Source: Alphaproteobacteria bacterium (GTDB taxonomy: Bacteria; Pseudomonadota; Alphaproteobacteria; UBA6615). From it: a stretch of 12,590 bases of DNA. A model generated the notes under the pieces. The model was given only the letters and a program-made list of their open reading frames with translations. It ran no database searches and was not told the origin of the DNA. The stretch spans positions 1 through 12,590 of the forward strand of contig JABDJY010000145.1 of NCBI GenBank assembly GCA_013003285.1, written 5' to 3'. Numbering within the stretch: the stretch's first letter is position 1; each line of letters starts with the position of its first letter. Below, piece by piece: positions 1 to 7,164 of this stretch. The position numbers and the translations under genes are program-made.

Positions 1-18
1 CGACAAATGCCCATGAGC

Positions 19-43
19 GAACCGCGCGCAAGCCGCGCGGTTC
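19..43 (-). terminator. Hairpin overlapping the gdhB stop codon
   Basis: GAACCGCGCG (19-28) and CGCGCGGTTC (34-43) form a perfect 10-bp stem with a 5-nt loop. The last bases of the stem lie within the TGA stop (42-44) of the glutamate dehydrogenase gene. There is no T-run on the minus strand after the stem, so this may be an RNA 3'-end-stabilising hairpin or a weak terminator rather than a classical intrinsic one. Confidence 0.5.
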
Positions 44-3000
44 AGCTGCCGACAAGAGACCGGAATTGGGCGTTGGCGACCGTCAGCATGGCCAGATCGA
101 CCTGTTCCATAGCACGTAATTCGTCGATCAATTGATGCGAGCGGGAGACCGCCCCATCATGACCATCGAGCCACATCTCTATGAGACCCGAGGCGGCGCG
201 CTGGTTGAGCTTGCCACCGCCGGCCATATCGAGGACCAACGTCGTCAATTCCGACTGGTGGCTATAGCTCTCATCGATAATCGACGCCAAGGCCAAGGTC
301 TCCCAATCGGTTTCACTCGACACCCGCTTTGCCGCATGGCGCAGCCAGTCGATTCCCAAGCGGGCGCCGATGGCGAAGTACATGCGGCCGCAATCGATCA
401 CAGGCACGCCCGAGTTCGTGGCAATGCGCACAATGTCGCCGGCCGCTGGAAGGACGTCGAGGCTGGCAATACGGCTCGCCAGATCTTCCGGCACATTCTC
501 CGCCGCGAGCGTGGCGGTGCGCACATCCATGGCGCTGGCGTCATCCTCGGCGACGATCTCCGGCATATGGTTCACCAGCTCGGAAATACTGTCCGAATAT
601 TGCGCGATGGCGCTTTCGATGGAGATCGGCGTGGTGAGGTTCTCCAGGAACCACTGGGTCATCCGTTCGGCCAGGGTCGCCACATCCGCAATCATCTCGG
701 TCTGCAGATGCGCCGGCACCTTATTGTCGAGCGCCTCAATGGCCCGCCAGATCGGCCGCAGTTGGAACGCATCGCGCGCCACCACATAGGCCCGCGCAAT
801 GTCGGCGGGTTCGGCGGCGGTCAGTTCTTCCATCTGATGCACAAAGGTGGCGCCGACCCGATTGACCAGCGAATTGGTGACGTATGTCGCCACGATTTCG
901 CGGCGCAGACGGTGCCGGTCAATATGATCGGCATATTCTTCGCGGATCAACTTGGGGAAATAGCGCGCCAGGTCACCCACCAGATAGGGGTCGTCGGGCA
1001 CGTCGGTCGGCAACAGATCGCCATACAGGGCAAGCTTGGAATAGGCGAAGGTGACGGCATATTCCGGCCGGGTCAGGCCGTGGCCATCGCTCAACCGATC
1101 CACCATCTCCTCATCGTTGGGCAAAAACTCGATGGTCCGGTCGAGCAGACCACGCCGCTCGAGCGCGCGCATGAAATGCCACTGGGAATCGAGCAGCTCC
1201 GGCGCTCTCGCCTCGGCCACCGTAATCGCCTGGGTCTGCAGGTAATTATCGTTGAGCACCAGTTGCGCCACATCGTCGGTCATGGCCTCGAGCACTTTGT
1301 TGCGCTGATCGACCGAGATCTCACCCTGCGTAACCGCATCGTTGAGCACGATCTTGATATTGACCTCGTGATCGGAGGTATCGACGCCGGCCGAATTATC
1401 GATGAAGTCGGTATTGATGCGGCCGCCGGCGCGAGCATATTCGATGCGCCCCAGCTGGGTGATCGCCAGATTGGCGCCCTCGCCGAGCACGCGGCAGCGC
1501 AGCTCTTTGCCGTCCACCCGCAAGGCATCGTTGCTGCGGTCGTCGGCCTCGGCCTGGCTTTCGCGCGACGCTTTGATATAGGTGCCGATACCGCCGAACC
1601 ACAGCAGGTCGGTCTGGCTCTTGAGCATGGCGCGGATAAGCTCGTTGGGCGTAACCTCATCGCTGTCGATCTCGAACAGCGCCTTCATCTGCGATGTTAC
1701 TTTGACCGACTTGGCCTTGCGGTCGATGATGCCGCCACCCTTGGAAATCAGCTTGGCGTCATAATCGGCCCAATTCGAGCGCGGCAGGCGGAACAGCCGC
1801 TTGCGTTCGGCGTGGCTCTTTGCCGGATCGGGGTCGGGATCGATGAAGATATGCAGATGATTGAAGGCGCCGACCAGTTTGGTGTGCTTCGACAACAGCA
1901 TGCCGTTGCCGAACACATCGCCGGACATATCGCCCACGCCCACCGCCGTGAAAGGCTCGTTTTGAATATCGCGGCCGATCTCGCGGAAATGGCGCTTCAC
2001 CGATTCCCACGCGCCACGCGCGGTGATGCCCATTTTCTTGTGGTCATAGCCGACCGAGCCACCCGACGCGTAAGCGTCGCCCAGCCAGAACCCGTAATCT
2101 TCGCTGATACCGTTGGCGATATCGGAGAACGTCGCGGTGCCCTTATCAGCGGCAACGACCAGATAGGGGTCGTCTTCGTCATACCGCACAACGTCTTTCG
2201 GCGGAATCAGCTTGCTACCCTCTAGATTGTCGGTCAGGTCGAGCATGCCGGCCATCAGGGTCGAATAGCACGCAACCACCTCCGACATGGTCGCTTCGCG
2301 GTCTGCCGTCGGATCGCCGCTCGGCGCCGGCAGTTGCTTACACACGAAGCCGCCTTTGGAGCCGACCGGTACGATGACGGCGTTTTTCACCATCTGCGCC
2401 TTTTGCAGGCCCAGTACCTCGGTACGGAAATCTTCACGCCGGTCAGACCAGCGAATACCGCCACGGGCCACGTCGCCACCACGCAAATGGCAGCCTTCCA
2501 TACGCGGGCTATAGACGAAGACTTCTTTCGTGGGCCGCGGCTCGGGCAGACCCTCGACAGAACGGCTATCAATCTTGAACGACAGGTACGGTTTTTCTTC
2601 ACCGTTATCGTCGGTCTGGAAATAGTTGGTCCGCAGGGTCGCCTCGACCGCGTTGGCGAAGCGGCGGATGATACGGTCTTCATCCAGGTTCGAGACATTC
2701 TCCAGCGCGGCGGCGATTTGGGCGCTCAGCGCCTCGGCCTTCCGCTTCACGGTTTTGGCACGGCTCTTGGGATGAAGCTGCAAACGGGCGTGGAACAATT
2801 CGACGATGAGACGCGCCAGCTCGGGATTGTTGGCCAGGGTCTCTTCCATATAGGGCTGGGAGAAGGGAATGCGGGCCTGCAGCAGGAATTTGCAATAGGC
2901 GCGCAATATCACCACGTCGCGCCATTCCAGGCCGGCGCCGATGACCAGCTTGTTGAAGCCGTCATCGCCGACCGTCCCAGCAAAAACGCGGGCAAAATTC

Positions 3001-4940
3001 TGATGAAACTTCTCGCGGCACGCTTTCAGATCGACCCCGGCGCCCGAGCGGGTATGCATGGCGAAGTCATGGATCCACACGGCGCCCGACCCATCGCCAT
3101 AGCGGTAGGAAATCTCGAACGGCTCTTCGCCTACAACCTTGAGCCCCATATTCTCCAGCATCGGCAAGACATCGGAGAGCGGCAGCGATGTGGCGTCGTG
3201 GTAGAGCTTTAGGTGCACCGCATCTTCCGGATCGTCCGGGCGCTGATACAGGTTCAAGCCCAGTTCGCCATTCAGGCGGACCTCATCGATATGCGCAATA
3301 TCGGCAACAGCCGCCTCGGCGCTATGCTGCTCGCGATATCCCAGGCTGAACGCGTCGCTGTAGCGCTCATAGAGTATCAGCCCGCTACCCTCGCCATAGG
3401 CCTCAATGAGGGCGTCGCGTAGCGTGTCGCTCCACGAGCGCGCTGCCTCGCGCACTGCCGCCTCGATGTCGTCGATTTTGTAGGAAGGAATGCCCTTAGG
3501 GCCGACTTTGATGATGTAGAGAATGCGCGCCAACACGGATTCGGTGCTGAATTCCGGCGCAAAGGCGACCGTCGAACCGCCGAACCGCTGCTCCAGAATC
3601 TCCGACAGCTTCAGGCGCAGGTCGGTGTCGTAGCGGTCCCGCGGCACGAATACCATCGCCGTGAGATAACGCTGGAAAGGGTCCTCGCGCACGAACAGCG
3701 CGGTGTGCTGGCGTTCCTGCAAATGGAGGATGCCCATGGCGTTGTCGAACAGCGTGTCGGCATCGATCTGCCACAGCTCGTCGCGGGGATAATTTTCGAG
3801 GATATGGGCCAGCGCCTTGGCGTCGTGGCTGGACGGTGGAAACTCGGCGCGGGTCAGCGCGTTGGCGACTTTCTGGCGCAATAGCGGAATGCTGATCGGC
3901 GAACGGCTATAGGCCGCCGAGGTAAACAGGCCGACGAGCATGCGCTCACCAACCACTTTGCCGGCGGCATCGAATTTCTTCACCCCGATGACATCCATAT
4001 GGACCCGGCGGTGCACGGTCGAACGCTGGTTCGCCTTGGTGAGCATCAACAATGTGGGTTGGCGCATGAAGGCTCGGATATCGCTCGGCAAAGGCTCATT
4101 GTCGGCCCAGCGCTCGAAGATTCTGCGATCGGCATCGCGCAGCACGCCGAGGGCACCCGGCGCCGCCTTTAATTTCTGGCTCTTGCCGCTGCCGACATGG
4201 TCGTATTCGCGATAACCCAGAAAGGTGAAATGATCATCGTTGATCCATTCGAGGAAGGCTTCCGCCTCCTTGACGTCCTCCAACGGCAGTTGCGGCGGCT
4301 TGGCGCGTAAATCTTCCAGAATCTCGCCGGCAACGTCGCACATCTTCGGCCAGTCCTCGACCGACGCCCGAACATCGGACAAAACGCGCTCGAGCCGCGC
4401 ATTGAGAAGCGCGATCCTCGCCGGGTCGGTCTGCTCATTGACCTCGAAATGCATGAGGCTTTCGGGCTTGCAGCCGTCCTTCCCGCCTTTGGCGCCCCCA
4501 GTGGGCGCGCCGGTGCAGTCGAGCAGCTTGCCCGTTTTGTCGCGCGCAATATCGACGATCGGGTGGATTATCAGATGAACCGTCAAACCCTGATAGTTCA
4601 GCTCGGCGGTAACCGAGTCCACCAGGAACGGCATATCATCGTTGAGGATTTCGATGACCGTATGGCTGGTCTGCCAACCATGCTCGCTCTCCGATGGATT
4701 GAAAATGCGTATCTTCGGCTGCCCAGGCTTACGCTTCTGCGCAAATTGCCAGAACGAGGACGCCGCACCGTAGAGATTGTCGGTGCTTTGTTGGGCGATG
4801 TCGGTCGGCGGGACGTTCGCATAATATGTGCGCATGAATATTTCGGCGATCTTGCCGTTTCGGCCCTTGAATTCACTGCCGGCCTTTTGGGCGACCTGAT
4901 CGATCAACGCTTTGCGATGCGTATCAATACGCGGGGTCAT
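42..4940 (-). CDS. gdhB: NAD-specific glutamate dehydrogenase, large 180-kDa class
   Basis: Catalyses oxidative deamination of glutamate to 2-oxoglutarate and ammonium with NAD+ in the cytoplasm, supplying TCA-cycle carbon from amino acids. The 1632 residues match the usual length of the bacterial large-GDH family (roughly 1600-1650). The N-terminal half (about 1-700) is the ACT-like regulatory part. The catalytic part shows the lysine and glycine motif GSKGGF at 860-865 just after KNAVIVP, the nucleotide-binding stretch GVGDMSGDVFGNGM at 1001-1014, GEGAN at 1153-1157 and the family signature beginning DFIDNSAGVD at 1178. The rest is the helical C-terminal region. ATG at 4940 is preceded by AGGAG (4950-4954) with a 9-nt spacer. 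It is transcribed alone: the upstream minus-strand gene ends in its own terminator. Relatives are called GdhB in Pseudomonas and GdhZ in Caulobacter, where the enzyme is also linked to cell division. The gene is intact with no missing motif seen. The function is firm; the symbol is a family name. Confidence 0.96.
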   Translation of the reverse strand: MTPRIDTHRKALIDQVAQKAGSEFKGRNGKIAEIFMRTYYANVPPTDIAQQSTDNLYGAASSFWQFAQKRKPGQPKIRIFNPSESEHGWQTSHTVIEILNDDMPFLVDSVTAELNYQGLTVHLIIHPIVDIARDKTGKLLDCTGAPTGGAKGGKDGCKPESLMHFEVNEQTDPARIALLNARLERVLSDVRASVEDWPKMCDVAGEILEDLRAKPPQLPLEDVKEAEAFLEWINDDHFTFLGYREYDHVGSGKSQKLKAAPGALGVLRDADRRIFERWADNEPLPSDIRAFMRQPTLLMLTKANQRSTVHRRVHMDVIGVKKFDAAGKVVGERMLVGLFTSAAYSRSPISIPLLRQKVANALTRAEFPPSSHDAKALAHILENYPRDELWQIDADTLFDNAMGILHLQERQHTALFVREDPFQRYLTAMVFVPRDRYDTDLRLKLSEILEQRFGGSTVAFAPEFSTESVLARILYIIKVGPKGIPSYKIDDIEAAVREAARSWSDTLRDALIEAYGEGSGLILYERYSDAFSLGYREQHSAEAAVADIAHIDEVRLNGELGLNLYQRPDDPEDAVHLKLYHDATSLPLSDVLPMLENMGLKVVGEEPFEISYRYGDGSGAVWIHDFAMHTRSGAGVDLKACREKFHQNFARVFAGTVGDDGFNKLVIGAGLEWRDVVILRAYCKFLLQARIPFSQPYMEETLANNPELARLIVELFHARLQLHPKSRAKTVKRKAEALSAQIAAALENVSNLDEDRIIRRFANAVEATLRTNYFQTDDNGEEKPYLSFKIDSRSVEGLPEPRPTKEVFVYSPRMEGCHLRGGDVARGGIRWSDRREDFRTEVLGLQKAQMVKNAVIVPVGSKGGFVCKQLPAPSGDPTADREATMSEVVACYSTLMAGMLDLTDNLEGSKLIPPKDVVRYDEDDPYLVVAADKGTATFSDIANGISEDYGFWLGDAYASGGSVGYDHKKMGITARGAWESVKRHFREIGRDIQNEPFTAVGVGDMSGDVFGNGMLLSKHTKLVGAFNHLHIFIDPDPDPAKSHAERKRLFRLPRSNWADYDAKLISKGGGIIDRKAKSVKVTSQMKALFEIDSDEVTPNELIRAMLKSQTDLLWFGGIGTYIKASRESQAEADDRSNDALRVDGKELRCRVLGEGANLAITQLGRIEYARAGGRINTDFIDNSAGVDTSDHEVNIKIVLNDAVTQGEISVDQRNKVLEAMTDDVAQLVLNDNYLQTQAITVAEARAPELLDSQWHFMRALERRGLLDRTIEFLPNDEEMVDRLSDGHGLTRPEYAVTFAYSKLALYGDLLPTDVPDDPYLVGDLARYFPKLIREEYADHIDRHRLRREIVATYVTNSLVNRVGATFVHQMEELTAAEPADIARAYVVARDAFQLRPIWRAIEALDNKVPAHLQTEMIADVATLAERMTQWFLENLTTPISIESAIAQYSDSISELVNHMPEIVAEDDASAMDVRTATLAAENVPEDLASRIASLDVLPAAGDIVRIATNSGVPVIDCGRMYFAIGARLGIDWLRHAAKRVSSETDWETLALASIIDESYSHQSELTTLVLDMAGGGKLNQRAASGLIEMWLDGHDGAVSRSHQLIDELRAMEQVDLAMLTVANAQFRSLVGS

Positions 4941-4949
4941 CTATCGTTA

Positions 4950-5190
4950 CTCCTAAACGCTTTTCCGCCCACACCAGACGGCGCCAGTTGGCGCGCACCA
5001 TGGGTCGGCTAGCACCCTAGCCCGCATTCGGAAAAACATAGTTAACATCAGAAAGAATTCATTAACCATATTGAGGATAGTGTTGCACCGCTATTGCGAA
5101 TTGTATTGCGCGTCCATGACACGGCAACGACACCGAGGACCGCAGATTCGATTAAGGCCCGTTCAAGGCCCATCTGATCCATGCGATACG
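4950..5190 (-). promoter_or_regulatory. gdhB upstream region: RBS, small inverted repeats, AT-rich tract
   Basis: This is the gene-free stretch upstream of the glutamate dehydrogenase gene. It holds the ribosome binding site AGGAG (4950-4954) and two short perfect inverted repeats: GCGCCA-GT-TGGCGC (4981-4994) and GGCTAG-CACC-CTAGCC (5007-5022). An AT-rich tract (about 5031-5080) is the likeliest promoter location, although I could not pick convincing -35 and -10 hexamers. It includes TTAACCAT (5062-5069). Beyond it lies a CCGCAGATTCGATTAAG repeat copy (5140-5156). No small gene with a ribosome binding site was seen on either strand. Confidence 0.45.
5140..5156 (-). repeat. Dispersed regulatory-like repeat, copy 1 (upstream of gdhB)
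   Basis: Plus-strand sequence CCGCAGATTCGATTAAG. It matches copy 2 (6884-6900) at 16 of 17 positions. Read on the minus strand it is CTTAATCG followed by AATCTGCGG, and the similarity continues loosely into flanking bases (a CTTGA before it and a CCT after it in both copies). It lies about 200 bp upstream of the glutamate dehydrogenase start, in the same orientation relative to that gene as the other copies have relative to the ABC binding protein gene. Function unknown; it could be a regulator site or a small dispersed repeat. Confidence 0.55.
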
Positions 5191-5194
5191 CAAC

Positions 5195-5224
5195 AAAAAG
5201 GGGGTGGCGAAATTCGCCACCCCC
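5195..5224 (-). terminator. Intrinsic terminator of the ABC solute-binding protein gene
   Basis: GGGGGTGGCGAA (5200-5211) and TTCGCCACCCCC (5213-5224) are perfect complements; in practice this gives a stem of about 10 bp with a 5-nt loop. Read on the minus strand the stem is followed by TTTTTG (complement of 5194-5199). It starts 44 nt after the stop of the minus-strand solute-binding gene. Stem, loop and U-tract are all present in the minus direction, so it should terminate that transcript and insulate the glutamate dehydrogenase gene. On the plus strand only TTCTTC follows. Confidence 0.88.
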
Positions 5225-5267
5225 TTCTTCGTGCCAGCGCGAACGCCGGCAATACCAAATGAACCAA

Positions 5268-6722
5268 TCAGGCCGTATCGACCGACGGGAACAATGACTT
5301 GTAGGTCGCCAACTCTTCCTTGAGCTTGCGCTTACCGATGCGGCGTACCGTACGTTTCCACGCTGCCTCGGTGTCCTTGACAACTTGCTTGGCGGTTTTG
5401 TCACCGGTGTAGGCCTCGGAGATGTTCCGCTTGAGTTCGGTCTCGAACTCGAGCAAACCCGTCAAGTAGATCGGCGGGGTCGTGATCTGGAGGTTCCGGT
5501 TGATCGAATCCATGCCGCCCGATGTGTAGGTCTGGAACGGCTTCGATCCTTCCTTGAAGTGATCCACATGCCACGGATCGTGGAACGTGTTCACCGGATC
5601 GCCGACGATCAGCGAACTGTTCGCCGCTGTCGCGAGATACATCGCCATGTGGGCCATCTGCGCCTTACGGGGGCTATGACGGTTAACGACGATGCTGACG
5701 ATCGGCGTTGAGATCGAGCGGTGAACACGCTTGCCGCTGAAGTCCGATCCTGGCACCAAGCCGTAGTTCCACTTACCGGCCGTCTTGGATTTTTCCGGAT
5801 TCTCGGCCAAGGCGATGATGCCGTCCCAGTATTGGCAAGAGAAGGCGTTACCGTTGATGATCCGCGGGATCATCTGTGGTGTGCCCCAACCCGCCGCTTC
5901 CGGATGCGACGCCGATTTGACGTTCAGATACGTCTGAACAGCGTACTCGCCTTCCGGCGTATCCAAAGTCGGGTTCATGTCTTCGTCGAACGGGAAACCG
6001 CCGGCGCTATAGAAGTACATATAGAACCACGCAATGCTCGACCCGCGATCGCGTAGGTTGGCCGAACCCCAGATATTATCGTCGGGGCGGGTGAAGAAGT
6101 TCATGAGCTCTAGCTCTTCTTCCCAGGTTCCCGGCCACGTCATCTCTCTGCCGTGCTTGTCGGCGAAAGCTTTCTGCTCATCCGGATTTTCGAACAGATC
6201 CTTGCGAATGAACTGCGTATGGACGTTACCATCCGTGGGCATACCGTAGGTTTTGCCCTTGTAGGTCATGAACTTGCCGAAGTCGCCGACCGCATTGATC
6301 TTAAAGTTAGCGGCCGCCATGTATTCGTCCAACGGCTCGATTAAGCCCGCCGATGCCAACGACGGAATCATGTTGGAATCGAGATGGAAGAAGTCAAATT
6401 CCGGCGATTTGGACAATGCTTCCGCCATCGCGCGCTGCGGAATGTCGAAAGTGCTGATGTCCTGAATCTTCGGCATACTGATGCCGGTCGCTTCGTTGAA
6501 CGCACCAACGACGGGTGAGATCGCGACTTGATAATTCGACCACAGAATGCCTGTTAATTCAGCCGCGCCCAACTTTTTCGCTGACGCAATAATCCGGTCC
6601 TCTTCAGCCCCGGCTAGTGCTGGCGACGTCAACGCTGTCGGCAACACTCCGGTCGCCGCCGCAACGGCGCCAGCCTTCATGATTTGCCGGCGCGAGATGT
6701 CCGACCATTTTACTTTTTGCAC
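5268..6722 (-). CDS. Tat-exported ABC transporter solute-binding protein, family 1 type
   Basis: A periplasmic binding protein that would deliver a solute to an ABC importer. From GTG at 6722 it has 484 residues. AGGGAGGAA (6728-6736) sits 5 nt before this GTG. An in-frame TTG at 6764 would add 14 residues but lacks a ribosome binding site and would place the signal peptide internally, so GTG is preferred. Residues 10-16 (SRRQIMK) are a twin-arginine motif, followed by an Ala-rich hydrophobic core and a likely cut after SPALA (about residue 37), which implies folding before export. The mature part has the size and features of extracellular solute-binding proteins of the sugar and polyol class: an N-terminal lobe with FFHLDSN and ASAGLIEPLDEYM, and a Trp- and Tyr-rich central region. 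I cannot name the ligand. No permease or ATPase gene adjoins it, so it is an orphan here. It is divergent from the TTT cassette and has its own terminator. Confidence 0.85.
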   Translation of the reverse strand: MQKVKWSDISRRQIMKAGAVAAATGVLPTALTSPALAGAEEDRIIASAKKLGAAELTGILWSNYQVAISPVVGAFNEATGISMPKIQDISTFDIPQRAMAEALSKSPEFDFFHLDSNMIPSLASAGLIEPLDEYMAAANFKINAVGDFGKFMTYKGKTYGMPTDGNVHTQFIRKDLFENPDEQKAFADKHGREMTWPGTWEEELELMNFFTRPDDNIWGSANLRDRGSSIAWFYMYFYSAGGFPFDEDMNPTLDTPEGEYAVQTYLNVKSASHPEAAGWGTPQMIPRIINGNAFSCQYWDGIIALAENPEKSKTAGKWNYGLVPGSDFSGKRVHRSISTPIVSIVVNRHSPRKAQMAHMAMYLATAANSSLIVGDPVNTFHDPWHVDHFKEGSKPFQTYTSGGMDSINRNLQITTPPIYLTGLLEFETELKRNISEAYTGDKTAKQVVKDTEAAWKRTVRRIGKRKLKEELATYKSLFPSVDTA

Positions 6723-6727
6723 AGTAG

Positions 6728-6736
6728 TTCCTCCCT
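6728..6736 (-). promoter_or_regulatory. RBS deciding the GTG start of the ABC binding protein
   Basis: On the minus strand AGGGAGGAA is followed by CTACT and then GTG (6722). It is a near-ideal Shine-Dalgarno sequence at ideal spacing and fixes the start at GTG rather than at the upstream TTG at 6764. Confidence 0.85.
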
Positions 6737-6771
6737 GTTTAACGATTGGGTTGCATGCCTCCAACCAAACG

Positions 6772-6808
6772 GTGGCAAAACTATATCACTATCGGAAATT
6801 TTTGCCAC
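6772..6808. repeat. Perfect 9-bp-arm inverted repeat, candidate operator
   Basis: GTGGCAAAA (6772-6780) and TTTTGCCAC (6800-6808) are exact reverse complements separated by 19 bp. The centre-to-centre distance of 28 bp is not far from three helical turns, so a dimeric regulator could contact both arms on roughly one face. One arm covers the putative -35 and the other ends at the edge of the -10 of the ABC binding protein promoter, as expected for an autoregulated or ligand-controlled transport gene. No regulator gene is in the window. Confidence 0.5.
6780..6808 (-). promoter_or_regulatory. Putative sigma70-type promoter of the ABC binding protein gene
   Basis: On the minus strand GTGGCA (6803-6808, 4 of 6 to the -35 consensus), a 17-nt spacer and TATAGT (6780-6785, 5 of 6 to the -10 consensus). 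It lies in an AT-rich stretch and would give a leader of about 50 nt before the GTG start. The -35 box coincides with one arm of a 9-bp inverted repeat. This is inference from sequence only. Confidence 0.4.
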
Positions 6809-6883
6809 TTTAAGATAATTCTTAATTTACACCCTGCATTTCTCAACCAAAACCATAGCGGTGCTACGAGTATCGCGCCAGGG

Positions 6884-6900
6884 CCGCAGATACGATTAAG
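6884..6900 (-). repeat. Dispersed regulatory-like repeat, copy 2
   Basis: Plus-strand sequence CCGCAGATACGATTAAG, 16 of 17 identical to copy 1 at 5140. It lies 162-178 bp upstream of the ABC binding protein start in the divergent intergenic region. Two weaker relatives follow within 100 bp: a bare GCGATTAAG core (6952-6960) and copy 3 (6976-6996). Confidence 0.55.
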
Positions 6901-6975
6901 TCACCTCAAGATGGCCAAATAAAGATCAATCGGTTTGCCGAAACGCGGCGGGCGATTAAGACAATCGGGCGCATC

Positions 6976-6996
6976 GGCCGCAAGACGCGATTAGAG
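6976..6996 (-). repeat. Dispersed regulatory-like repeat, degenerate copy 3
   Basis: GGCCGCA then AGACG then CGATTAGAG. It aligns with GGCCGCA-GATACGATTAAG of copy 2 (6882-6900) with one inserted base and a few changes. With the core-only element GCGATTAAG at 6952-6960 it makes three related elements in about 115 bp of the same intergenic region. Confidence 0.35.
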
Positions 6997-7164
6997 CAAA
7001 CGTTTAAATGAACGCCTTGACTGCGCCAAAGCTGGGGCGGTAGCTTTCAACTTCACGTGTGCCGGTAATCTGAGATTTCGTGGCCGCACCCGAAGGGGGC
7101 GAACCAGGTTGGCTCGGGGAATAAATCGCAAATAATATTCCGGCGCGAACCTAGGGAGATCATA

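Larger units (their letters stand above)
6850..7164. promoter_or_regulatory. Divergent intergenic region upstream of the TTT cassette
   Basis: No credible gene is found here. From left to right it holds ATAGCGGTGC (6855-6864), whose reverse complement occurs at 5085-5094 near repeat copy 1, and the cluster of CGATTARG elements (6884-6996). It also holds a 6-bp inverted repeat AAAGCT-N8-AGCTTT (7028-7047) and a possible plus-strand promoter with TTGGCT (7109-7114), an 18-nt spacer and TAATAT (7133-7138). AGGGAG (7153-7158) is the ribosome binding site of the TTT binding protein. The promoter call is tentative; the ribosome binding site is clear. Confidence 0.4.

Noticed and set aside
132..2225. 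A 697-codon open frame on the plus strand opposite the glutamate dehydrogenase gene
   Set aside because: It is fully antisense to a gene with unmistakable family motifs. The product is rich in His, Arg, Gly and Ile as expected from the mirror of GC-rich codons, has no domain, and has no supporting ribosome binding site. The same holds for the 292-codon frame at 2334-3212.
5048..5404. A 118-codon minus-strand frame across the ABC binding protein end, its terminator and the gdhB upstream region
   Set aside because: It runs through a strong intrinsic terminator and overlaps the real gene out of frame; no ribosome binding site supports an internal start.
6772..6830. Sigma54 (-24/-12) promoter for the ABC binding protein, suggested by TGGCA on the minus strand
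   Set aside because: The required TGC element at the right spacing after the TGGCA is absent; a sigma70-like pair fits the same region better.
5140..6900. Direct repeats bracketing the ABC binding protein as ends of a mobile element
   Set aside because: There is no transposase, no terminal inverted repeats, and related motif copies cluster on one side only. A regulatory or dispersed-repeat explanation fits better.
6840..7060. Possible tRNA or small structured RNA in the divergent intergenic region
   Set aside because: No cloverleaf, T-loop motif or long stem with terminator was found; only short inverted repeats and the repeat elements are present.
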